From IMG/VR virus record IMGVR_UViG_3300003323_000465, positions 1-64,000 of that record: a stretch of 64,000 bases of DNA; one strand, written 5' to 3'. The stretch comes from a virus. Position 1 is the first letter of the stretch. Each line of letters begins with the position of its first letter. A program made the position numbers and the translations under genes. Shown one piece after another: positions 34,969 to 42,910 of this stretch. A model generated the notes under the pieces. The model saw only the letters and a program-made list of their open reading frames with translations, did not search any database and was not told the origin of the DNA.

Positions 34969-35220
34969 TTATTTCTCTTTTTTTATAATATTTAAATATC
35001 TTCCTCCACATTCCTTCCACGAATAACAAGCGCTCAATATACATTCATCACAGCCAGCATTTTCAGTCCATCCACATTTGAAGCAGTGTTGTAGTGATAT
35101 GGGTCGCTTTGAAAAATCATCTATATAATCTACCTTCCATTTATCTGCACATACAGGACAGATAAACATATCTCTATTTGGGTCTATTGGCTCTTCAAAC
35201 AGGTCTAATAATTCCTCCAT
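34969..35220 (-). CDS. Zinc-ribbon protein
   Basis: The 83-residue protein has CPVC (21-24), CFKC (46-49), CDEC (57-60) and two more Cys, enough for two zinc sites. It overlaps the HNH gene upstream by 26 bases. It may act with that nuclease or bind nucleic acid. Confidence 0.65.
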   Translation of the reverse strand: MEELLDLFEEPIDPNRDMFICPVCADKWKVDYIDDFSKRPISLQHCFKCGWTENAGCDECILSACYSWKECGGRYLNIIKKEK

Positions 35221-35524
35221 TTTTAAATATTTTAATTAAAGAAAAATCTGAATCAAATATTGCATATTGGGCTGTGAGATGTTTGTTTAATTCATTCATT
35301 TTATGATTACATCCTCGACATGCTAAGACTGTATAATCAAAATTATTTTCCTGAGCATAGCGTCTTATATCTGTTTTCGGATATAAATGCTCAATACTTG
35401 CATGGTATTCTTCATTATCTTCTTCAGGTGTTCTTATTATAGTCTTTATTCCACAATAGGAACATATCCCATTAGCCTGTTTATATAATCTTAATAAGAC
35501 TCTTTTCCTGTGACCACGTGCCAT
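35195..35524 (-). CDS. HNH endonuclease
   Basis: The 109-residue protein has the HNH signature with zinc cysteines Cys21, Cys24, Cys69 and Cys72, the catalytic EH (45-46) and a downstream NH (73-74). It could be a free-standing homing nuclease or a recombination or packaging nuclease. The gene sits in the recombination group and is translated with its zinc-ribbon neighbour. No direct repeats or disrupted gene surround it. Confidence 0.85.
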   Translation of the reverse strand: MARGHRKRVLLRLYKQANGICSYCGIKTIIRTPEEDNEEYHASIEHLYPKTDIRRYAQENNFDYTVLACRGCNHKMNELNKHLTAQYAIFDSDFSLIKIFKNGGIIRPV

Positions 35525-35529
35525 GATTA

Positions 35530-35808
35530 TTAAATTTCTTCGTAAAAACTAATATCATCTTCATCAAATTCAACATCATAATAAAGTTCATCTTCATCAG
35601 TATAATATTCTGTTAAATAAGTAACATTATCATTATCGATGTGTTCACTACAATAAATCTCATGATTGGGATATTCAGCAAAACATTCATCACAATGCCA
35701 ATCCCAATAAGTATTATATTCATCATCCCATCTTGCCAAACAATCATCACAAACATCATCAGGGCTTATTAAACCCTCTCCACATACTTTGCATCTCTTG
35801 TAATCCAT
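35530..35808 (-). CDS. Small zinc-binding acidic protein
   Basis: I take the start at 35808 (MDYKRCKVCG) because it follows the upstream stop; another ATG at 35826 is possible. The 92-residue protein has CKVC, CDDC, CDEC and a Cys/His pair (53 and 56), then a very acidic C-terminus. Two zinc sites with an acidic tail suggest a protein- or DNA-interaction module. Confidence 0.55.
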   Translation of the reverse strand: MDYKRCKVCGEGLISPDDVCDDCLARWDDEYNTYWDWHCDECFAEYPNHEIYCSEHIDNDNVTYLTEYYTDEDELYYDVEFDEDDISFYEEI

Positions 35809-35813
35809 AATAG

Positions 35814-36602
35814 CTATTTTAACCATCCAGGTAAATCAAGTTCTTGTATTTCATTTCCTACCCAAAATTCATAGCCCCCGCTAAAATCTCCTTTCTCTAA
35901 ACAATCTTTAAAGTCCTCTGTTTTCTGTCTTAATGTTAGCTTTCCCCGCCTGATATAATCATCAGAAGCCCTAAATACACCTGAAAGATATGGAGGCTTT
36001 TTCTCTACCCAAATATAGTAAGAATCAGGGGTGGGAAGGGCAGTATCATAAATTCCATTCTGGATGTGATAACCCTTATCATAGAAATCATTTTGGATCT
36101 TCCTATAAACCCCACTCTGTACTGTCTTTAATTCTACTTTATGGGTTACATTCCCTTCTTCATCACACCCTAAGAAGTCTATATACCCCACAAAAGGAAG
36201 CCCATTGTAATCAAACTGTATCTTATATTCAGGTGTACCATGCTTTATTAAGGTCATAGCCTGTGAATTGTTCCTGATAGAATTAGCCATACCTTCCGCC
36301 TGTTTGTACAGCTTATAGGGAATATGCTCTTTCCCTTCATTCGCTGCTATAAAATCTGCCTTTATCTTTTTACCTTCTGTAGTTCTTCCATCACACTCAG
36401 GGATACAAGCATATAATTCTTTAGCCTTTTCTGGTTCTAAAACCATACTATGTAGTACTTTTCCGACAATTAAAGCATCTGTATCTTCCTCATCTTCTTT
36501 ATCCAAATAATATTGATATAAAGCCGGGGCTTTTGTGAAATGGAAGAAAGAAGTGAAGGAAAGGGGGCGGTTGTGGAGAAATTCCCAATTAATAGTTGTC
36601 AT
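35814..36602 (-). CDS. RecE-like PD-(D/E)XK exonuclease
   Basis: The 262-residue protein resembles the exonuclease VIII family: a helical N-terminus with LSFTSFFHFTKAPALY, IVGKVLHSMVLEP, then YIDFLG and VELKT, supplying the acidic Asp, Glu and Lys of the nuclease, and a Gln-bearing helix downstream. It would resect double-stranded ends to give 3-prime tails. About 0.5 kb upstream is an ERF annealing protein, so the pair forms a phage recombination system. Confidence 0.82.
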   Translation of the reverse strand: MTTINWEFLHNRPLSFTSFFHFTKAPALYQYYLDKEDEEDTDALIVGKVLHSMVLEPEKAKELYACIPECDGRTTEGKKIKADFIAANEGKEHIPYKLYKQAEGMANSIRNNSQAMTLIKHGTPEYKIQFDYNGLPFVGYIDFLGCDEEGNVTHKVELKTVQSGVYRKIQNDFYDKGYHIQNGIYDTALPTPDSYYIWVEKKPPYLSGVFRASDDYIRRGKLTLRQKTEDFKDCLEKGDFSGGYEFWVGNEIQELDLPGWLK

Positions 36603-36607
36603 AATAA

Positions 36608-36787
36608 TTATGATCTTAATTCTTCTAAATGAATTATAGACTTATCAATCACTTCATCATTAAGAGAAATAGCTACGACTAAATATTCTTTACCATATCT
36701 GATTTCAGTATCTACTGCAATAGCTAATTCCCTTTTGATCATCTCTCTTATATCATCCATCATTAGGCCAGTTATTGAATCGTTCAT
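36608..36787 (-). CDS. Small acidic protein between nuclease and C-A-x-G gene
   Basis: A 59-residue frame starts at 36787, with its ATG overlapping the upstream stop as ATGA, and ends five bases before the exonuclease start. It is helical and contains VVAISLNDEVIDKS. It is short but its spacing is exactly that of an operon gene. Confidence 0.55.
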   Translation of the reverse strand: MNDSITGLMMDDIREMIKRELAIAVDTEIRYGKEYLVVAISLNDEVIDKSIIHLEELRS

Positions 36788-37128
36788 GAGTATTTTTCTT
36801 TTAACATTTGTAAAAATTCTTTTCCTTTTTCTGTTAATCCATTTTCATCCCAATAGTTGCCGTCATGGAATAACTGTAAATAGACCCAGAAATTAACGTC
36901 ATGTCCCCTATATTCTTCTTTTAATAATTTATCAGCACCATTTTCCCCTAATATAGCTTCAGCACCGCCACCAACGACAGCCCCTGGATCAATCAAACAC
37001 CTCCCGACAGCACACATTCTCCCATCTAGTGTTAAATATTCGCACATCCCATTGGTAGATGCCCTTCTACTAGTATCTTCCGAATAATAAGTGGCTGTTT
37101 CTTCTATAATTTCTAATTTAGTTTTCAT
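36784..37128 (-). CDS. C-A-x-G family protein (SRRA subfamily)
   Basis: The 114-residue protein contains YYSEDTSRRA (14-23) and MCAVGRCLID (38-47), then FWVYLQLFHDGNYW and a helical end. The gene at 43543 is a clear paralogue with the same blocks. Its stop overlaps the next start as ATGA. Function unknown. Confidence 0.65.
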   Translation of the reverse strand: MKTKLEIIEETATYYSEDTSRRASTNGMCEYLTLDGRMCAVGRCLIDPGAVVGGGAEAILGENGADKLLKEEYRGHDVNFWVYLQLFHDGNYWDENGLTEKGKEFLQMLKEKYS

Positions 37129-37130
37129 GG

Positions 37131-37745
37131 TTATTTGGTTATATCGTTAACTAAATCTTTTTGTTCTTTTATTTTCAAAGATGTTGCATGGTCTTTGGCG
37201 GCATTGATTATTCTTTCGTCTGCCTGTAATTCCATCTTTAACTTAGAAAAAGCATCCCTCATCCTCTCTACATTGTTATATTTCTGTAATTCCTTGATGG
37301 TTTTAGTAGCTTCTTGTTCGGATACTTTAGGCATTTCTTTTTTAGGGGGATCGGCCTTCTTACTAGCACTATTCCCGTCATCATCCTGCCCTACAATTCT
37401 AAGCCCCAATATCGCAGTAAGGGCATACCTCTTTTGATAGGAAATAAGGCTTCCTACCTCTTGCGGGCCTGCTTTTGTAGGCACCATATTATAAGTAGAT
37501 TCAAAGAATTCCCCAGAAGGGACGTGGATAAGTTTGGTGGTAAGGTTATAATCACCTTCGGGATGTTGAGTATAAAGGAGGTCATATTTAGCCAACACCG
37601 GATCTACTAATTCCTGTATCCCTTCAAGAGCCGCATAGTTCTTCCCAAAATAAGGGTTAAGATCTCCTTTTTCGATAGCCGGGACTTCTTTTTTGAAGGC
37701 AAGAAGAGCGGCAGATATTTTTAGTATAGATTGTGATTCTTTCAT
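37131..37745 (-). CDS. erf: ERF-family single-strand annealing protein
   Basis: The 204-residue protein matches the ERF recombinase pattern: LNPYFGKNYAALEGI (27-41), VDPVLAKYDLLYTQHP, and GSLISYQKRYALTAILGL (98-115), with a charged C-terminal tail. It anneals complementary single strands during phage recombination. It works with the nearby RecE-like exonuclease and RuvC-like resolvase. Confidence 0.88.
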   Translation of the reverse strand: MKESQSILKISAALLAFKKEVPAIEKGDLNPYFGKNYAALEGIQELVDPVLAKYDLLYTQHPEGDYNLTTKLIHVPSGEFFESTYNMVPTKAGPQEVGSLISYQKRYALTAILGLRIVGQDDDGNSASKKADPPKKEMPKVSEQEATKTIKELQKYNNVERMRDAFSKLKMELQADERIINAAKDHATSLKIKEQKDLVNDITK

Positions 37746-38050
37746 TGTAATGGTTTGTATTTTTTGAGAACTATTGTTTCTTCATATTCTTCTACAAAAT
37801 GAATGGAAGAAGGATCGAATTTCCATCCCCTTTCTTCAGGTCCATCATCACCTGTTGTCTCTGCATCCATGAATCCTATTAATTTATCTTCTAATTTAAT
37901 AACACGAAAAACATTATTCCACCATCTCTTTGTATCCACCACTTCCTCGTGAATATCTTTCTGATAAGATAAGAACTCATGTAATTCATAATCACTCCAC
38001 ACCATTTCATTTCTTTGAAAATAATCTTGTAAAAATTGTATTGCGTTCAT
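37742..38050 (-). CDS. Unknown soluble protein
   Basis: The 102-residue protein is acidic, with Trp-rich N-terminal and beta-rich C-terminal parts. It overlaps the ERF gene by four bases. No motif is recognised. Confidence 0.55.
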   Translation of the reverse strand: MNAIQFLQDYFQRNEMVWSDYELHEFLSYQKDIHEEVVDTKRWWNNVFRVIKLEDKLIGFMDAETTGDDGPEERGWKFDPSSIHFVEEYEETIVLKKYKPLQ

Positions 38051-38054
38051 ATGT

Positions 38055-38474
38055 TTATATGTTTACTGAATTTATAAGTGCAAAATACGCATGCAAGAAA
38101 TTCCCTTCTTGGAAGTGTGCATAATTGAAAGAAATGTTATTAGTTTGTAACAATAATAATATACGCCTAGCGGCTCCTTTGGGAGTGTTATCAATACCAT
38201 CCCAATTACCACTAAAACACCATTCCCATTCATCTGATTCTGGATCTATCTCAAATACTCTTTCACTATATTTGGTCCAACTTTCCCCAGGAAGTTTAGG
38301 TAATCCAGCATATGGTCCGTGGCCTACTGCGCATCCGATACTTCCGCAATTTGTTTGTAAGCGCTGCTCACGATAAAAAGGCTCATCCGAAAATTTACTA
38401 ATATCGAATTTAGATTCTTTAAATTCATTTGTTAATAAATAATCAGCAAGTATTTTTAAATTTTCTCTGTTCAT
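38055..38474 (-). CDS. C-A-x-G family protein (ADYL subfamily)
   Basis: The 139-residue protein begins MNRENLKILADYL, has GCAVGHGPYAGLP near 48-60, and ends WDGIDNTPKGAARRI. The gene at 46141 shares the start, the C-x-x-G-H core and the DNTPxGAAxRI end. Several Trp and Cys residues are conserved between the two. Function unknown. Confidence 0.65.
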   Translation of the reverse strand: MNRENLKILADYLLTNEFKESKFDISKFSDEPFYREQRLQTNCGSIGCAVGHGPYAGLPKLPGESWTKYSERVFEIDPESDEWEWCFSGNWDGIDNTPKGAARRILLLLQTNNISFNYAHFQEGNFLHAYFALINSVNI

Positions 38475-38486
38475 GGTATATGGTGT

Positions 38487-38837
38487 TTATTGCGTTATTA
38501 AATGATTCCTTACAATAATTAGCGCCTGATAATCATCTATCTCTCTTAAATAATCGTACTTCACCAAATGCACAGGCCAATGCTCAGTAATCCACTCCCC
38601 CTCACATCCTACACTATGACATTCCTTTACATAATAAACATGGAGAATATCCCATGCGTTTATAAGTTGGGCATCAAAGAGCGCATACATCAGATGTTCA
38701 TCTTCTAAAGATAAAGTCCTTCCTGTATCTTTCCCATCTTCTTTTAACCTATAACTTATCTTTAAATAAAACTTGTCTTTGCCGGCAGATGCAGAAATAC
38801 CTTCTATTTCAATCTGTGAATATTTTAGTGACTTCAT
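38487..38837 (-). CDS. Unknown protein
   Basis: The 116-residue protein has a beta-rich N-terminus and helical C-terminus with His/Cys near YVKECHSVGCEGEW. It overlaps the next upstream gene by 29 bases. Confidence 0.5.
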   Translation of the reverse strand: MKSLKYSQIEIEGISASAGKDKFYLKISYRLKEDGKDTGRTLSLEDEHLMYALFDAQLINAWDILHVYYVKECHSVGCEGEWITEHWPVHLVKYDYLREIDDYQALIIVRNHLITQ

Positions 38838-39045
38838 CGGTAGTTGTTTTAGGGATAGGTGGTAAATCTACAAATTCCTTTCTATATAAAGCCCGGACTT
38901 TCATAAAGAAGATCTTGTCTTTCATCATCCTGTCTTTTAGTTCAGAAAGGAAAGCCATTTGCTCATTTACAGGTAGATCTCTGAAGTCCCATGTGTTTAG
39001 AGCTTTAGATACTATTTCGTCTGTGTATTCTTTAAAGTTGTTCAT
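38809..39045 (-). CDS. Small helical protein
   Basis: The 78-residue protein is charged and helical with Met-rich stretches (DRMMKDKIFFMKV). It overlaps both neighbours. Function unknown. Confidence 0.5.
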   Translation of the reverse strand: MNNFKEYTDEIVSKALNTWDFRDLPVNEQMAFLSELKDRMMKDKIFFMKVRALYRKEFVDLPPIPKTTTDEVTKIFTD

Positions 39046-39331
39046 TGGGATCAGTTAAGATGAGATAGAATTTTTGAGTGTTGCTGGGAGTATTTAAGAC
39101 CTCTCTTATTTCTTTAAAAGAGATATGCCCCATTCTATTAACAATAGAATATTCTCTAATTATTTCTCCCTTATACTTACCCATACTCCACTCTTTTACC
39201 TTAAAGGCCGATGATACCCAATATCCTCCAAAATACCTATCTGCCGCTCGCGCTTCTGCACAATCTTCATTGCAGTTATATTCATTCCCCTCAAAATCCT
39301 CTTTTATAAACTCTATTTTAATCTGTTTCAT
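39032..39331 (-). CDS. Unknown protein
   Basis: The 99-residue protein has EYNCNEDCAEARAADRYFGG near 16-35, with Cys and acidic residues, and a beta-rich remainder. It overlaps neighbours by four and 14 bases. Confidence 0.5.
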   Translation of the reverse strand: MKQIKIEFIKEDFEGNEYNCNEDCAEARAADRYFGGYWVSSAFKVKEWSMGKYKGEIIREYSIVNRMGHISFKEIREVLNTPSNTQKFYLILTDPNEQL

Positions 39332-39660
39332 GGTATATCATTTTTAAGATTATCAGAATGTGAATAGGAAAAATTATCAGTAGTTGTTAGGCTCTTTAAT
39401 AACTCATTCAATCCTTCTGGCCACTTTTTAGTTAAGTAAAAATTATATACTACTCCTAATCCAATAAAGGATTCTTTTGATAGTCTCATAGTTTGATTGG
39501 ATCTTCCTGATGATTCAGGATTTTCAACTGATAAGCAAAAGGTGCCATCTTCAAGGGAGAAAGCGGATATGTGTCGTCCATTAATAAAATCCATTTGAAA
39601 GAAGTCAGTTATCTTTATTTGAATACCAGCAACATTTGCTGTTCCGTAATCCTGTTCCAT
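39328..39660 (-). CDS. Unknown protein at a promoter
   Basis: The 110-residue protein is the first gene after a strong host-type promoter. It is beta-rich in the first half and Ser/Asn-rich at the end. No motif is recognised. Confidence 0.55.
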   Translation of the reverse strand: MEQDYGTANVAGIQIKITDFFQMDFINGRHISAFSLEDGTFCLSVENPESSGRSNQTMRLSKESFIGLGVVYNFYLTKKWPEGLNELLKSLTTTDNFSYSHSDNLKNDIP

Positions 39661-39664
39661 GTTG

Positions 39665-39695
39665 TAAAATTAAGATGATTTTTCTAATTAGCAAA
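39665..39695 (-). promoter_or_regulatory. Host-type promoter
   Basis: Read leftward: TTTG (39695-39692) in TTTTGCTAATTAG, 19 bases, TAATTTTA (39672-39665), then the ATG at 39660. Confidence 0.75.
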
Positions 39696-39699
39696 ATAT

Positions 39700-39924
39700 T
39701 TAAGTGTTTATTTCTTGCACTTCGTGAAAAGCAAACATCCTCCCATTCTCATGTAATATAGCTGTCCTCACTAGCCCTCTAATCTCCCCTGAACTTCTCA
39801 CAAAATCATTAGTCTGTCTTACGCTCCCTATTAGCTCTTTCATCGCTAAAATGCGGTTATCAGAGTAGTTAAAACTGAATGTTTCAGTAATGTTGTCGTC
39901 TTTTAGATAGGTTATCATTTTCAT
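39700..39924 (-). CDS. Unknown small protein, start uncertain
   Basis: The frame continues to 39990, but its first part overlaps the upstream gene. I favour MKMITYLKDDN at 39924; ATGs at 39930 and 39918 are alternatives. The product (about 74 residues) is Thr/Asn/Glu-rich with no motif. Confidence 0.4.
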   Translation of the reverse strand: MKMITYLKDDNITETFSFNYSDNRILAMKELIGSVRQTNDFVRSSGEIRGLVRTAILHENGRMFAFHEVQEINT

Positions 39925-40105
39925 GATCATAGCTTTTATGTAGTGAAATAAATACATGCCAGAATGTGTTATTCCAATAGGTACGACCATATTTGATAAT
40001 CAGGGAAGTAAAATGAAATATAGCTAAGGTGCTAACAACAGGGATGAGAAGTAAAAATAATACTGTCGCTACCATTCCTGCTAAAAATGCTTTTAAAACT
40101 ATCAT
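39884..40105 (-). CDS. Small membrane protein
   Basis: The 73-residue protein has one long hydrophobic segment (residues 4-33) followed by a basic, aromatic, His-rich tail. It lies next to another membrane protein. Confidence 0.5.
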   Translation of the reverse strand: MIVLKAFLAGMVATVLFLLLIPVVSTLAIFHFTSLIIKYGRTYWNNTFWHVFISLHKSYDHENDNLSKRRQHY

Positions 40106-40107
40106 AA

Positions 40108-40332
40108 CTATAGGTTTTTTAATACTGGCAATCCTAGTCTTAATCGGTGGGCATTCCTTTTAATAAGCCTGATTCTATCTGCCTGTTTCTTTGTAGGGCC
40201 GAATAGTTTGTATCTTATTTTCTCTATTAGACGTGGAAGCACTTCTAATAAAATCAGGGCTATACACAAAACTCCTAATCCGGGAAGCCAGAAGGGCGCA
40301 TTTTCTATTAAGATAATAAGTATTCGTTTCAT
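40108..40332 (-). CDS. Small membrane protein with basic tail
   Basis: The 74-residue protein has a membrane helix (about 12-32) and a Lys/Arg-rich cytoplasmic tail (FGPTKKQADRIRLIKRN). It follows a four-base overlap with its upstream gene. Confidence 0.55.
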   Translation of the reverse strand: MKRILIILIENAPFWLPGLGVLCIALILLEVLPRLIEKIRYKLFGPTKKQADRIRLIKRNAHRLRLGLPVLKNL

Positions 40333-40643
40333 TGGAATATTGTTTGGTGGATTATGCGTAATTGTTCAAGGGATAATGTATAAGTTCCATATGCACTTAA
40401 TCTCTTTCTTATTTCCGTAGATAGCTTGTTATATTCTTGCAGATCTTTTACTTCCTCAATAGAGGTATATAATTGTATTTCAAATTGTTGATACTTAGGA
40501 TAGTATGTTCTGAGGGTTTCAATAACCACTTTACTCATTGAAATATCATCTAGATGTAGGTATTTATTACCTATCGAAGATATTTTGTACTCCTTTCCAT
40601 TTACATTCCATAAAGATTGCCCTACTTTTAGGTTGTGTTTCAT
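40329..40643 (-). CDS. Unknown soluble protein
   Basis: The 104-residue protein has a beta-rich N-terminal half containing GQSLWNVNGKEYKISSIG, suggestive of a small SH3-like barrel, and a helical end. The fold is a guess. Confidence 0.5.
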   Translation of the reverse strand: MKHNLKVGQSLWNVNGKEYKISSIGNKYLHLDDISMSKVVIETLRTYYPKYQQFEIQLYTSIEEVKDLQEYNKLSTEIRKRLSAYGTYTLSLEQLRIIHQTIFQ

Positions 40644-40654
40644 AATATCTTAAT

Positions 40655-40801
40655 TTAATGTGGTATACCCATTTTTATTGCTGTCCAATCATGGAATCTT
40701 CCAAATACCGAGCTTTTCCTATTAGATAAGCATAATAATGGATGCGCAATTGCGTTGTGAATTATAAACCAAAATGCTTTTGTTTTACTTTTCCTATTCA
40801 T
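40655..40801 (-). CDS. Small basic protein
   Basis: Starting at 40801 (MNRKSKTKAFWFIIHN) gives 48 residues, basic and aromatic, with a short hydrophobic stretch. This start overlaps the upstream stop by eight bases; an earlier ATG at 40837 lies inside the upstream gene. Confidence 0.45.
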   Translation of the reverse strand: MNRKSKTKAFWFIIHNAIAHPLLCLSNRKSSVFGRFHDWTAIKMGIPH

Positions 40802-41078
40802 ATTCTTCCTCCTTTTCTGCTGGAGGGATAAGACCATATTCCCTCAGGTGGTTATTTATATTAGACCAAAAAATATGGGGAGCGAAGGAAAACCCTTTTG
40901 TGAATTGTTCCGCCATGTGCTTTACTGCTATACGGGCAAAGGGGGTAAATGCTGTAATTCTTTCGTTTATTACCGAATGATAAAATCCTCTATTGTTCAT
41001 GTAAGTTTCAAAGAATTTATCATCTATTTTTGCCATTTCCTCAGCTATCTGGCGGACAAGTTCTTCGTGCTTATTCAT
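40794..41078 (-). CDS. Helical protein
   Basis: From 41078 (MNKHEELVRQIAEEM) the product has 94 residues, helical with a Phe/Ala-rich centre and a Glu-rich end. It overlaps both neighbours slightly. Function unknown. Confidence 0.5.
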   Translation of the reverse strand: MNKHEELVRQIAEEMAKIDDKFFETYMNNRGFYHSVINERITAFTPFARIAVKHMAEQFTKGFSFAPHIFWSNINNHLREYGLIPPAEKEEEYE

Positions 41079-41454
41079 AATATTCATGAATTACTGTTTT
41101 TATAAATTGCCATCCTAATACCGATGCACTTTCCTCGGCCCGGGCTTCATTATCAAAAATAAAAGATTTAAAGCCTTCTGGAGTGCTGAAAATATTTATG
41201 TATATAGTCTTTTTGGTGGGAGCCATGAAGAGATCATGACTGCTTTGTGTGTAGCTCATACGGCCATTTATTGTATAAGATGCTACCCTTTCCCCTTCCT
41301 TACTGTCCACAAGCCCAATTACTGGATACTTAGCACGTCTATCAATACATATAACTCTTACTTCTTCCCCTTTTCCTGTAACTACTTTTTCTCCCTTCAT
41401 AGCCCCTTCTGCGTTGAAAGGCTTTAATTTTGTAAGATCAATTGTGTTATCCAT
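41071..41454 (-). CDS. Conserved small phage protein with beta repeat
   Basis: From 41454 the product has 127 residues. It contains VRVICIDRRAKYPVIGLVD and GERVASYTINGRM, a pattern I have seen in many small phage proteins of unknown function. The gene overlaps its neighbours by eight bases on each side. Confidence 0.5.
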   Translation of the reverse strand: MDNTIDLTKLKPFNAEGAMKGEKVVTGKGEEVRVICIDRRAKYPVIGLVDSKEGERVASYTINGRMSYTQSSHDLFMAPTKKTIYINIFSTPEGFKSFIFDNEARAEESASVLGWQFIKTVIHEYYE

Positions 41455-41647
41455 TTTGTTGTCCCTCCGCAGCTTCATATGAATACCCTAATTCAATGTA
41501 ACTTTCACTCCATTCTTTGGTAATCTCTTGTGCTAATTCCTCTATATATTCAGGAGTAGCATTATCCTCCACTTCAAAATATTCTTCATTCTGATGATCA
41601 GACAGAAAACCTATTGAAAGGTGCATTTTTATTTTAAATCTTTTCAT
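41447..41647 (-). CDS. Small acidic protein
   Basis: The 66-residue protein is Glu-rich, with a beta-rich start and an acidic helix. Unknown. Confidence 0.5.
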   Translation of the reverse strand: MKRFKIKMHLSIGFLSDHQNEEYFEVEDNATPEYIEELAQEITKEWSESYIELGYSYEAAEGQQNG

Positions 41648-41648
41648 A

Positions 41649-41900
41649 TTATTGTATTTTAATGTTAATTACTTGCCACTCTACTCCTTCTCTTGTCCAT
41701 CTATATCTATATTCCTTTCCACACTCACATTTATGCGTACGTGGTTCTGCATTTACTTCATCAAAGAAATAATCATCATTATAGCCGGATAAATCTATTT
41801 TCGTTTTAAATAGGTTATGATTATATCTTTTATCTACACAATCACAATATGTAGTTACAAATAAATCATTACCCCAATGTTCAAAAGGAAGTACTTTCAT
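41649..41900 (-). CDS. Cys-rich small protein
   Basis: The 83-residue protein has TTYCDCVDKRYNH and HKCECGKEYRYRW, giving four Cys and His residues able to bind one zinc. Possible zinc finger of unknown role. Confidence 0.55.
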   Translation of the reverse strand: MKVLPFEHWGNDLFVTTYCDCVDKRYNHNLFKTKIDLSGYNDDYFFDEVNAEPRTHKCECGKEYRYRWTREGVEWQVINIKIQ

Positions 41901-41901
41901 G

Positions 41902-42105
41902 TTATTTAGTTTTTAATATTATTATATCAGCGTATTTAATAGCTAATTCAGTTAATAATACCGGATCAGGCTTTATTGAAAGGGCTGGATTGGAAAGAAG
42001 CCCGGATAAAAGAGATACTACAATATCTAATCTTTTCTTTTGTGCTTCCCGGTCCATTTCTCTCTTAATTATTCCTGAATGACTACCTGGACGTGGTGGT
42101 ATCAT
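41902..42105 (-). CDS. Small helical protein
   Basis: The 67-residue protein has a basic N-terminus and a hydrophobic helical end. It overlaps the tiny membrane peptide upstream by four bases. Confidence 0.5.
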   Translation of the reverse strand: MIPPRPGSHSGIIKREMDREAQKKRLDIVVSLLSGLLSNPALSIKPDPVLLTELAIKYADIIILKTK

Positions 42106-42197
42106 AATTGTTTGTTATTTCTCCCAAATATTGCCCCTACTAGCATAGTAAGTATTACAATAATTAGGTAGGTGAGTATAATGTATTTACAGATCAT
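42102..42197 (-). CDS. Tiny membrane peptide
   Basis: A 31-residue frame starts inside the end of the upstream gene (42197) and ends with an ATGA overlap at 42102-42105. It is one membrane helix (YIILTYLIIVILTMLVGAIF) with a short basic tail, and it fills an otherwise empty gap. Confidence 0.45.
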   Translation of the reverse strand: MICKYIILTYLIIVILTMLVGAIFGRNNKQL

Positions 42198-42384
42198 GGG
42201 ATTCAAGATTTAGCTCTTCGTTTATCTGCCAGCACCATTTCCATTCTCTTTCTAACTCCAAACTATTATCCGTACAATCCCCATCATATCCCCTTCTGAA
42301 CTTCAAGAAATTATCTACATAGTCCTGCATGTCGGGGAAGTTTTCTATAACCCATTTTGCGCGGGTTGGGGTAGGTTCTGTCAT
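42187..42384 (-). CDS. Small acidic protein
   Basis: The 65-residue protein is acidic and helical with several Trp (LEREWKWCWQINEEL). Unknown. Confidence 0.5.
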   Translation of the reverse strand: MTEPTPTRAKWVIENFPDMQDYVDNFLKFRRGYDGDCTDNSLELEREWKWCWQINEELNLESHDL

Positions 42385-42387
42385 GGG

Positions 42388-42909
42388 TTAAAAATTAGGG
42401 GTGGGGATTAATAATTTATAAAGTCCATTATCTTCCCATTCCCACGTATAAGAGGGATCTAGTAAAAAACATCTTCTTGATAGTTCAGAAGAAGATGGCC
42501 AATATTCTGCAATCCTAATCCCTGTAACTCCATAGCCAAATATTGATATAGTGGCTTCTGATTCAAGTTTTTTTATTAATCCTCTTTCAGGTTTAAATAC
42601 TTCGGGGAATAAGGTTTTTAATGTGTCCTTAGCTGCTGGACATGTTGCAACTGCTTCTAATATTTTTTCTTTAGTTATTTTAAGTTCCATTGGATTTGAT
42701 TTTAAAGTAAATTGGTTTGGATTGACAAAATATTCGACTCCTGTATCTGTTTTTATTTTAAGATACTCTCTATCCCTTCTGGCATCCAAAGCGACATACG
42801 CCTTATTCACAGTACAATAATTTATAGCCCACGAATTTTCTGCACAATCGGGATGTTCAGGCGCATCAGGATTACTAAAAACAACTATATCTCCAGGTTT
42901 AAATTTCAT
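42388..42909 (-). CDS. MKFKxGD family protein, tandem copy 1
   Basis: The 173-residue protein shares blocks with its neighbour at 42911: MKFKPGDIVVF at the start, VNPNQFTL near 63, LFPEVFKPERGL near 105, and a shared end ending in LIPTPNF. The N-terminal half looks like a small beta barrel. The two are tandem duplicates. Function unknown. Confidence 0.65.
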   Translation of the reverse strand: MKFKPGDIVVFSNPDAPEHPDCAENSWAINYCTVNKAYVALDARRDREYLKIKTDTGVEYFVNPNQFTLKSNPMELKITKEKILEAVATCPAAKDTLKTLFPEVFKPERGLIKKLESEATISIFGYGVTGIRIAEYWPSSSELSRRCFLLDPSYTWEWEDNGLYKLLIPTPNF

Positions 42910-42910
42910 G

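Noticed and set aside
35195-35524. HNH gene as an inserted homing element
   Set aside because: No direct repeats or split gene flank it, and it is tightly packed in the operon.
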